From Cymbidium sinense (taxonomy: Eukaryota > Streptophyta > Magnoliopsida > Asparagales > Orchidaceae): a stretch of 64,000 bases of DNA. The stretch is taken from assembly GCA_021442155.1 (NCBI GenBank), contig CM038216.1:153971009-154035008 (forward strand), read 5' to 3'. The notes under the pieces were generated by a model. It made no database searches. It worked only from the letters and a program-made list of their open reading frames with translations, and had not been told where the DNA came from. A program made the position numbers and the translations under genes. This document shows, piece by piece, positions 11,601 to 23,600 of this stretch; position 1 is the stretch's first letter; each line of letters opens with the position of its first letter.

Positions 11601-14600
11601 AGAACCATCTCGGCGAGAACAGCACTAGCCACCTTCAACGGGAAATTCAATCTTTACTCAGCTTTCGCAGCTATTGCATTCCGCTTCCTCAGAAGCAACA
11701 TCCATAAACAACAATTGTCAATATTGCCTACCAACTCTTAAAAAGCTATCTTGGAAAACTAGAAAACAAATTAAGTGAACCATGCTCTACACAAATGAAT
11801 CCATTTATAAGCCAAGAGCCCCCTTATCCAACACATCAAGGGTCAAAATAAATGTGACTACACATTTCCCAAAATATGCTCATAGGACAATTAGTGAGAA
11901 ATTTATTCTTGCTCATGTATCATAATAAACATTTATTATGATCACTAATTCTTGTCTTTTTATAAGTCGACTCTCCCAGGAGCGAGAGCATCAAGAAACT
12001 AGATGTATACCAAGGGTATACCCTGAAAATAGTTAACTCATCATGGAGTTCAAGCCAAAACAAGTTGGCACTCGCTCAAAGACCCGAAAGTCAAGAGCAA
12101 GTGCAATTCCCCAGCAAGAAACCCACCATCTCGCCAAGGAGAGCTCACCACAATTTACAAAGCAAACTTGCCAAAACACTCGACCAAAGGTACCTAATTG
12201 GACAAGTCATCCGCTACTTGGCCAAGGTACAACTCGACAAACACTCTCAATCAATGCACTCACCTCCTATTCAGGACTCAATGAGTCAACTTGTCTGAAA
12301 GGTCATATTAGTAAGAAGATACCAATTGCTAAATTCTTATACACATGTCAATATTAGAGCAATCTATATAGGATGCAGCTTTCTTTTTATTATTTTATGT
12401 CGATGGTGTAATCATTCCCCAAACCTTATAAATAAAGAGTCATGAAGCATATTTAGGGACTCTAGGGAGTTTTTACTTCTTTTGGACTCTTTTGTTTTGA
12501 CTTTTACTGAGGTTGAGTTCTATCAATTTTTTTCATAATTTTCTTCTTACAATTAGTAATATTTACCCTCTCTCAACTCACACAAGCCTCTACCACCCTT
12601 CTTTCTTCCTTCTCAACTCTCTTCTTTCCACTTCGAGTAAGGTTTGATATTCCCCATGGATGGATCAAGATTAAACATTAGCAATTTTGACAATGTTTTA
12701 AGTGAGGATTATTTGAATGCCAAGTGTTGCATCATAGAGTTGTAATTTTTTTAATATTGTTTAAACAAAGAGAGAAACTTTGTGAGATTACAAATGATAG
12801 TGAAAGTTGTATAAATGTTGTATCTAAGTCTACCTTAAATCACATGAATTTGAAACCCAAATTACATTAAACAACAATATAAAACAACTTAGGTAGATAA
12901 ACTACTATATATGTATCTCAAAGATGACTAATTCCAGTTCATTTAATTGCATATACCAATAAAATCTAGCATGATGTGTTGCCCATAGACATTGCTCATA
13001 TAATCTTGGGCAGCTTTTATGTATGACTTATATGTTACTCATTTTGGAAAATCTAATGCCTACACTTAAGACTAATGGGATAATGGTAATTTTGAAACTT
13101 GTAAAGCCTAAAGATAAATTTGGACTTACAAAAGAATCCAATGCACCTAATGAAGTGAAATGGTCTATATATCTTGGAAAAAAAAACATGCATTTGAGAA
13201 AGATAATAGGTAAAAGAGATTGATTTATGCCTTAATCGATGTGAAATTAAGATGGAACCTAAACTTGTGACAATGCCTAATTATAGAGATATTTGTTAAC
13301 AAGTTTTATATAATTAACGAATATTAGATAATTATAGAGATATTTGTCTCGATGAACTTCTTAATGAATTACAAATACTGTGAGATATACAAAATGATAT
13401 TGATTCAATTCTTAGATCATCATTGCCTAATTTTTCAAGCTATAAGATAAATCTAATAGAACATGTTAAATTTAAGAGATAATATAAGTTAATGAATTAT
13501 TTAAGAAATTGTTTAATGGGGAAAGCTTAAGTCCTCACATTGTAACTCCTTTCCTTATATCTAAGAAAATGGTATGAGAAATATGTGCAGACAATAAAAC
13601 CATCAAAAAAATAATGATTAAATGCATATTTCATATACTTTGTTTAGATTCTATTCTAGATATGATGAATGGTTATGTGATATTTTCTAAAAGTGATAGC
13701 TATTATCAAGTTAAAATGAGAGAAGGTGATGAGAAAAATCTCTTTTAATGCTAATGATGACTACATATGAATGGTTGGTTATATCTTCGGGATTAATAAA
13801 TTATCAACTATTTAATGGATCATAACTTACAATTATTCAATAGAAAATTTCTTGTTTACTTTGATGATACTCTAATCTATAGCAGATAAGAAATTCATCT
13901 AAAAGAAGTATATGATACTTCACTAGTTTAAAAGCTGCATCCAAGTAAAACAAATATTGATTTGTGACTACACTTGTGATCTTCCTAAGTTTTGTCATAT
14001 CTGAAGATAATTATTGCTAAAACCAATATATATATATGATATTTAAAATTTTTACACTTTATGATTCATTATTCATTAGAAGGTTTAGTGCTATTATGTC
14101 TCCAATTATGAATTATTTAAAAAAAGCTAAAATTTAAAGGGACTAAATCTATTGACCATGCTTTTACTTCAATCAAACGACTCAACATTACATTTGTACT
14201 TAAATTGCCTAAATTTAATAACATATTATAGGTTTTTAGTGATGCATCTGGAGTGGGCATTGGAGTGTTGAGTCAAAGACACCCCATTGCATTCTTTATA
14301 GAGGTATTCAAACTACAACAAAAAATTTCATGTTATCATGCAATCTCTTCTATAATGGACATATTATATGTTACCAAAGGATGTTATATTATATTCTAAT
14401 CATTAAGCTCTAAAATATATAATTCTAAGAAGTTATGAAACCAAAATTTAAATTACATTAAGCAAGAAATTTTGGTTTTATTTGTTCCAAATAAAATAAA
14501 AATAAGAATGGAGTTTTTATCTTTTTGTGCCCACTTGTCTGTAAGGTGGAACTTTTTTATGATGTAAGCGAAATTCAAACCCAAGATCTTGACAATAGTT

Positions 14601-17600
14601 TCCAGAACCCTTACCAACCGGACTAACTGGCACAACTGAAGAATTAAAATTGGAGCTATGTTCAAGGAAGGCCATGACTTATAGGCCATTTGTTTTTGAT
14701 GGATAGTGCTTTCAGACTTATCACTTGGTTATTTTTAAAATGAGGTGGTACTATACATTATTTTATTATAAATGATGGGTAGGTCCATTTTGTGCTATAG
14801 TAGCAATATGCATTTTTGTGGATTAATTAAGGTGCTCTATTGATGCTAGAATGATTTAAAAATTTATAATTAAATGAAAAATTAATTAAACATAAATGGA
14901 ACTTGATAATATGCCAAATTTATCTACTAACTAAGATTATGAAGAGTGCATAAATAGTGATAAAAAATATGTAATTAAAAGAATGCTTAAATAAAATTTC
15001 TCATTTCTAATTTTCAATCTTATGAGTGCAAGTTGAATATGTGATTCATAGTGCAATACAAATACGACTACTTGATCCCAAGAAAGTCATGTCCTTGTAT
15101 CAACATAAGATTAGACTTTCTTTGGTGACTTTTTTCATTGATCTATTTGTCTATAAAATTTATTATTGACTTATTTAGTGATCTTAATTTTGATCAAAAA
15201 GTGATAAGAGGATAATCTAATTTGTGAAAATTACTTTAATTTTGTTGCTGGTTTTATTTGTTCGTAATTTTTTTGCTGAAAAATTCTTAAATATTTAAAT
15301 CATTTTATTTGCAATTTGTCTTAAACTCTAGTGTCACTTGTTTAAGTTTAAAGAGAGTTGTTGAATTAATTGTTTACTAATACTTGAATCCTCTATTTTT
15401 CATTGCATGAAGATATATTACATATTAAACTAAGAAGCATAACTTTGAGTCATCTTGCAGCACTTTAAATCCATTTTGTGGAAGTCATCATGCACAACTA
15501 TAAATAATATTGGTTTTGCTCTAACTCTTTTTTGTTGTTAACCTCTTCATATTAATCCTTTTATTGTATGTCCAAACTAATTAATTTAATTTATAAATCC
15601 TATCCACTTGATTTATTCATGTCTATTATTTACAATTTTAATTTATTACCTCCACTTTTTAAATCAAAGGAAAAGCCTTTAATAATAATATTGGTTATCA
15701 CATTGAAAAGATAAAATAAAGCATTGTTATAAAACTTTTTTAGAACTTAGAATTAAAGATATAAAATCCACTAGAGATTAAGAAAGCGATATATGATCAA
15801 AATTTCTTTAGTGATTTATCTGATAGATTAGATCAAAGATAAAGATGTATGTATAAGTTAACCAAAAAGATAAGTAAACATAGTTAGTGAGAGTAATGAT
15901 GAAAATAATAAAGTGTTTTAAAGATATTGAAAATATATAAATTTTTAATAAACTTTGAAGGATCAAAAATCATTGATTTTAGGTAATACCTAAACAAAAA
16001 TAGAAATTTCATTTTATCGTCATTAGTAAATGAGTTAGAAGCTTTAAAGAAAATGAAATGGAAAAGTAGTAGGACCGGATAATATTCCAATAGAATGTGG
16101 AAATGTTTAGAGATCAATTTCTTGCAAATCTTTTAATGTTATTTTAAAGACTAAAAGATGTCATGATGGAGAAAAGTTTGTTGGTTATATTTAAGAATAA
16201 AGGTGATGCAAGTGTGAAAATTATAGAGAATTAAGTTAATGTGCCATACATTAAAATTATGGGAGAAATTGAGCATAATTACGATGTGATCTGAAGTTTC
16301 AAAATCAGTTTGGTTTCATGCCGTAGATCTATGGATGCTATACATTTGTTAAGAGGTTTGATGGAAGCATAGAAAATAAGAAGGATCTACATATGATATT
16401 TATTGATTTAGAGAAAGCTTATGATAAAGTCTCGAGATGTTCTTTGGAGAGTTAGAGCAGAAAGAAGTTAATATTGGTTATATTCAAGTCATTGATATGT
16501 ATACTAAGAATCACTTGTGTCCAAACACAAGGAGGATTGACAAAATATTTTCCTATTTTAGTTGGATTTACAAGGATCAACATTAAGCCCTTATCTTTTA
16601 CTTTAGTTATGGATGTTCTTACGAGGCATTTACGAAGATGTACCTTGGTGTATGCTTTTTTGCTGACATTCTTCTTGTTGATAAGACTAGAGAAGTCCAA
16701 CGAAACTTGAATTATGGAGGTCAACTTTAGAGTCAAGGTTTTCGTTTAGCAGATCTAAACCGAACATATAATTTTAGTTGTAGAAGTTTTAGTGGTAGTG
16801 TTGTGACTTTAAATGATCAAGTCATTAATAAGAGTGGCTGATATTTAGGCTCATTGTTCAAAATGATGGTGAAGTAGATGGATATTATTAGTAGAATTCA
16901 AGTTGGATGGTTGAAGTGGAGGAATGCATCTATTATGTGATAGAAAAGTTCCACTCAAACTTAAAATTTTATAAGATGGTGGTAAGACACATGACTTATA
17001 TGCAAATGTTTATAAAGAAACATAAGACTAAGTTAAATTACAGAGATAAGGATGCTTTGTGGATGAGTGGCTTTACCTTAGAGATAGAATGCAAAATAAG
17101 TATGTTAAAAAAGTTTAGCTCCTAGATAAGATTAGGAGTCCTTAGATGGTTTTACATAAAGCGTCATCGTCAGATTAATTAGAGAGTAGATGCATTAGAT
17201 TTCTTTATGTTAAGAAAGATAGGTAGACCTAAAGACTTGGTTAAGATGTATAAAATGATCTTAGTATACTTGATTTAAAATGAGTATTTGACACATACAC
17301 TGATGGACAAAGATTCATGTACCCCACTAGTGGGATTAAGGCTTGTTGTTGTTGTTGTTGTTGTATAAATCCTATCCACTTACATGTCTATCTAATACAA
17401 TTTTAATTTATTACCTAAAAATTCAAATACATCCACCTTACATAATTATTTTTATCACATTGAAGCTAGTTGATAGATTTTTTTTTTCCTAGCTTAAACT
17501 TGAATCCACATAACACAATTTGTCTACTTAAAGCTTCATAAATTTTAATTGAAAGCCTTCTTAAAATTCTCATATTGCACAATGTGTCAAGTACATCTCT

Positions 17601-20600
17601 TTTAACTACCTAAATTTAATACAAGTTGTACCCTAATTTATATCCCCTTAAATTTTTAAAGGTAAAAGTTACTTAAACAATCACACTTTAGTGGAGATTA
17701 TTACATGATCTTTCATAGGTAACAATAAATAAATATTAATTATACATTCATTAAAAATATATAATATATTCAGTCTTGTTCAACAAATCATGGATTCTTT
17801 GTCTTCTAAAATGTCCTTTATTATTCAAATTCTCCACGAACCATCTAATCTTCATCACATAAGTTGATAGAAATCTACATGAATGCATACACACACAAAA
17901 AATATTATACATGTGATAAATATCTTGGCTAAGAACTATCCACATAAAAATAAGAATATTATACTAAACCCATAATAATGAAAAATGATCATTGAATATT
18001 TTAAATAAAGAAAAATTAATAATTGAATAAACATCTTAGGCATGAAGGCTATTATATATCTCTAATAAGAAGAGAAAATCCATACTTTAGTAGTATGAAG
18101 GAGATCATTGATGATCTTTAGTGGTTCAGAGAATGAAGCCAGCGCAATTGGAGTATGTAGATCATCTGCTAAAGATTTCTCAAAATCGAATTGAAATTTG
18201 TTTATGCAATCTACAATATATTTTGGTACATAATCCTTCAAATTTTCCCCATTAAATTTGTTCAATGAGTTGTTACAATCACATATGGTCTGCAAAAAAA
18301 TTAAATTAAATAATTAGAGATTAAACAATTGCTTAAAAAATGATAAATAATGTAACTTTATACCTGATAGATATAGTATAGTCGATCAGAAGCTATCTCC
18401 AGCTGTGCAATAGAATAACTAATTGTAGACCTATAGTGTGTACCAATTAAAAAGAGCCTTAAAGCCAATGGATGGTACACATCTATGACCTGAGATGTTT
18501 TTTAAGCCAATGTTAAATGTTAGCAAAAGAAATATATATTACATGAAGCTATAGCAATAATTCATTTCCACATACAATCTTAGAATATCTCAAAGTGTTT
18601 GTATACTCCTACAAGTAAACTTTGAAATATATGCCCTTTTTAAAAAAACATTCTAACAAAGAAACAATTCATTTAACTTCCAACTCAAAACTGAAAGATT
18701 ATAGTGGTTTGGTAAGGGTGGTGCAATGTTTTCTTCCATATGGTGACCCAAAAGTTGATGGTTTAAATCACAAAAATAAGCACTAATAAAACAGGGATAA
18801 GGCTACATATAACCATTTTACCAAACCCTACAGTTGGTTAAAAACACGCTCACTAGAATACCCTTTTTGCCATGTAGTAAGATAAACCAACCCAGCAAAA
18901 TTAAAATAAAATAAAAAGCCAAATACCTACTACTTGCCACATGTTGAAATAGCATCATTTTTTTCTTTGGAGATTCATGATTTTTCAAACCTAAACCATG
19001 GTAGGAGTCCTTTAGAGAAAAGCAACATTATTTGACTTCTAAATCAAGTTAATTTAACAAGCATGCACACAAAATTTGTCATAGCTTTTAGTATAAATGG
19101 CAGGCAAGTTATTTGCATGAGTATGACAACAAGCAATTTCCAACATCGATTAACTTCTAGGCTCACCTGACGTACTGTGACAAAATTTCCGAGTGATTTC
19201 GACATTTTCTCAGATCCAACATCAACAAAGCCATTATGGACCCAATAGCTTACATTGCTTTCTTTACATGCAGCGCAACTCTGAGCAATTTCATTTTCAT
19301 GGTGAGGGAACACAAGGTCCATCCCACCACCATGTATATCAAATGAATAACCAAGATAAGTTGCACTCATTGCACTACATTCAATATGCCATCCTGGCCT
19401 TCCTACTCCCCAAGGACTCTCCCAAAATGGTTCCCCAACTTTGGAAGTCTTCAACCACCAAGTATAAAAGATATATAAGTAGGCAATGAGAGAGGAGAAA
19501 GAAAGGTGGATACAAATAATAACAAGTTATAAGTTTATTTTACTTTCCACAAAGCAAAATCAGCAGGATTTTGCTTTCTTGAATCTACAGCAACCCTCTG
19601 TCCTGGTTGATTGTCCTGCAATCTCCTACCAGACAATTGGCCATATGCGGGATATTTGTCAACAGAGAAATAGACGTCACCATCAACACTGTAGGCAAAA
19701 CCATTGACAAGAATCTGTTCAAAAAGAAAAGTATGAGCCTTCTTGAGCTAAAGTGTGTTGCTAAACCAGAAGTAAAAGTCAAGTATTTCTTTCTGTAGTA
19801 TAACCTCCTAAAACTTCCTCATTGAATATTTTACAGGAATCATTTGAATGATTAAAAACTACTTTTTATATGTGTAAATAATGCCATAGAATGTCATTTT
19901 AATAAATTCCCCTTTCAATCTGACATAAAACATATGCATAGTGTAAAGCACAAAACTAGATTTAAACAAGCCTACAATTATAAAATTAGTCATTAGACAT
20001 GGATACTTCAAATAGAAAATTAGGCCAAAAGTTATGTCAAAAAAAAAATAATAATAATAAATCTTATTTGCCAAGAAAAAAATACTAAGGCCTCGTCTAA
20101 TAATGCTTATCAGTTACCTTGCTTTTAAATAACCAAACACAACTCTGACTATTCCTTACCTAACATCATAACACAAATAATATCAAATAAAGCTAAAGAC
20201 ATTAGTAAGTTTGTTGGAAACTGAAGTACACAGTGTAGGTGTAATATAAGCCCAACTGGAATAAATAAAGAACATCCCACTGCTCTAGTGCAAAAATATA
20301 TTAAATCAAGAACAGTGGCAATAAAGTAACACAAACTTACCTGCTGAATCATATCTATAATTTGGTTCATATGAGTTGAGACACGTGGCTCCACAGTAGG
20401 CGGCAAGCAATGAAGAAGAGCCATATCAGACTGAAATTCAGCACAATAGCGGTTGCTCAAAGTCAGGGGATCCTCCCCCAACTCATTTGCTCTAGCAATA
20501 ATCTACAGAATTCCAAAAGTGCAGAACTCAGGTTTCCTGTCATACATATGCAAGATAGTTGGTATAGAAGGTTGACTATGTAAAATATTAATAAATAGTG

Positions 20601-23600
20601 TAGCCTCTATAAGAGGAATGACCAAGCTGTTCATGTAACATAAATCAAGTCCAATGCATCCCAAGAATCAATATAGAAAACAACTTCCGAAAAGGAAATA
20701 AAGGGCCATGCATGTTCACTGCAAGGCAGTGACTTCTCAAAGAACAAAATGGTATTGAACATGCATGCTAAAATATATATGAAATGATACTCTGTGTTTC
20801 CAAGAAGCTTCAAAATAAAAAAGTATGGATGTTCATATTACAGTATAATACATAGCTAGACAATATGATGATGAAAACGTAGGAAAAATCACCAAAATAT
20901 TACTTGATCAAACAATGATACTCTATGTACATTTTATATGAAGATTCATGTTTTTGTAAGGATTTATGTTGCAAGCAAAAATATTTGTTACGCCAGCTAT
21001 CAACTGAGGGATGTGCATGAAAAGAATAGACATTCCTATAAACTACACACATTATATAGTGACCAAGAAAACTACAATATTTTATCACTTTTTCAAGAAA
21101 AACATTATCTAATGTGGCCGATATCCGTAGCATGAGCCCTCCAGTTAAGGCCATTTGAATAATCAAAATGCTCTTCTTTTGTAGGAAATGCATTTTGACT
21201 ATGGGTAATTTCAAGACTAAGGTGTTGATTAGAATATCTCTGAAATTAAAAGAAATTGCCAAAAATGTGTTCAAATAAATTAGTGAGGTATTGTTCACAA
21301 GGAAAGAAAAGGAATGAAAATAGCATGGTTCAAAGCAAAATTAGGACAGAATAAATGGGTGAACCTAATAATCCTGATAATCATGCAAATTTAACCAGAG
21401 AAAAGGTATAAAAAGTTATCATATGTATGCAAAAGAAGTCAGTAGAATTTTTGAAGCATGCTAAGTTTACACATCATGTATATCAATATAAACACTACAA
21501 TTTGTGTTGGTGTCCAAAGCTACAAACTGAGGTGCTTAGAGTCCTTTAGTTTTGATGATTACAATCATTTTGATAATAATATCTGTGTTTAAGTGTTTCA
21601 TGAATTTTTTACGACATTTGAAGAACTTCAATATATTTGCTCACACAACATGGAAGACATCAAGTATGGGAGAAGCATTTGTACAATAAAGGTTTATGGC
21701 AACATGAACCACAGAACTCAAGACATTATGAAAAAGAGGATCAACTTATTTTGTATATTATATACAATGAAAAGCACTTTTTTGAATGTGTTCAATATAC
21801 GTCATGCTCATAGATAATCCAACAACAACAATAAGCCTTTATCCACTACATGGGGTTGGGTACATGAATTATTTTTCTCCAATGTGTCCCATTAAGTGTC
21901 ATAATCTCATTTAATCCTAAATTCCTAATAAATTAAGATCTTTTCATACATACTAACCAAGTCTTTTTAGGTATACCTCTATCTTTCTTATCATAGGTCA
22001 AATCTAATATATCTCCTCTCCTAATTGGGTTGTCGAACAACAGGCGTTTAATGTAACTAACCCATCTAAGGTGACTCTCTAAAAAATTTTTAGGGAGGGC
22101 AAATGACTAATTTGAAATCTCATATAGAAATCAACTTGAATGGTTCCAAATGAGTATTTTTCAAATTCTTGGCTATCTCTAACATTCTATTCAAGTATGA
22201 GACTTGTAAATGCTTCATTTTTGCCTTTCTCTAAGCGTAAAACCAAAAAAAAAAAGTCTAGCTACAACTTGAACTAAGCAATTCTTGTAAAATCTCTCTG
22301 CAGTCCAAACATTCATGCATTTCCTTTGGTATCCTTGGTTCATAAATGAGTAAATCTCTAAAAAGAGCCTTTTCAAAGAGCATTTTGCATTCAAGTGATA
22401 TAAAAAGGGCTCTAAGAGATCAGAAGTAATGTATATAAAAGAGAAAAAGATCATCATTAACTAAATCATTAAATTTCAAGCTATTATCTAAAGGTGTAAG
22501 TGAGTCAAACAAACTCGAGATCAACTCGATAAATAACTCATAAGCCGAGCTCAATGAGCTAACAAGCTAAACTCAAGCTAGCCCTAACTCGATTCATTAG
22601 CTCACGAGCTAGCTCTTTAATAAATATTAATATAAAATATACTTAATATATATTAAAATTTAATAGTTTAAGTATATAATTATTGAAAATATTTAAAAAT
22701 TACATCTCATTCTCTTATATCAAGTAATTTATTATTATTTTACTTAAAGTTTCTAAATTTTTTATCTTTTTATCATAATAATTATTTGAATCATTATTAT
22801 CTCTTTCAAACTAAATGAGCCGGCTTGAACTCACAAAAAAAGCTAGAGCTCGAGCTCGAACTCGATAAATTAATCAAACTCAAGCTAAGGGAAACTCAAG
22901 CTCGGCTCGTCTCATTTACACCCCTACTCTTATCTCTTATCAATTTACTATTTTGTTCTTATTTTACTTACATTTATATTATTTTCTAATTGGGGAAAGC
23001 CCTTAATTTGTGAGGGCTTAAATATCCTTGACTTAGAATTAGGTTGTATGGCTTGAGAGTTGCAAGAAAAGTCTTAATCTAGTGAAATCATGTAAGTTTT
23101 GGAAATCCTAACAAGGGTTTTGCTATTAGTTGATGTAGATAGATGGGCCAAACCACTTGAAATTTGTGGTGTGCTTTATTTCTTACTACTTTGTTTATTT
23201 TATTTAGTTGTTTATCAAGAGCATAAATTTTAAATTTTCAATCATCACACAATTTACCCACCATCTTATGTGCATTCAATCTTATCAATTTGAAATATCT
23301 ATCTAAAGGCTTAGCAAGTTCCAAGTTATGCAATAAAATTGTGATAAAAAAATACCAAAACAAAATTAAAATTAAAATAAAATTTTCATATAAAAAATTC
23401 ATTTTATGTCCCATAGTTTGGCCAAAATTGTCACTGAACCATCCACATCTAAATGCCTCAATTTTTTCAGCATTTACAACACCAAAATTACTTCTACAAA
23501 ACGAACTCTACTTCACAATGATTGGGACAAAAACCTCCATCCTCCATCAATGTAACTATCACAAATTTCGTTTTCCTCACATAATGTGTCCACCAACCAC

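Larger units (their letters stand above)
7771..12650 (-). mobile_element. Unclassified retroelement-like sequence
   Basis: No intact gene. CTCGCCAAG and CTCGACAAG words recur throughout (for example 7930, 8210-8290, 12060-12240). Short minus-strand frames have coding-like composition, such as a Lys-rich segment at 8937-9164 and a helical segment at 11345-11563. The right end, 11990-12650, contains TATAAATAAAGAG at about 12428 and resembles a promoter-bearing LTR. A homologous inverted stretch is at about 62390-62590, so this is a dispersed repeat family. The class cannot be fixed by eye. Confidence 0.4.
1458..18085 (-). other. CysRS intron 7 (about 16.6 kb, filled with transposable elements)
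   Basis: Donor AAA|GTATGG at 18085 and acceptor CAG at 1458. Exon 7 and exon 8 join in frame with no missing conserved residues, so the whole interval is one intron. The elements inside are listed separately. Most recognisable ones read on the plus strand, antisense to the host gene. Confidence 0.85.

Noticed and set aside
14453..14689. 78-codon minus-strand ORF
   Set aside because: Overlaps the end of the Ty3 RNase H remnant on the other strand; no recognisable domain.
19193..19489. Plus-strand ORFs opposite CysRS exons 4 and 5
   Set aside because: Antisense shadows of conserved CysRS coding sequence.
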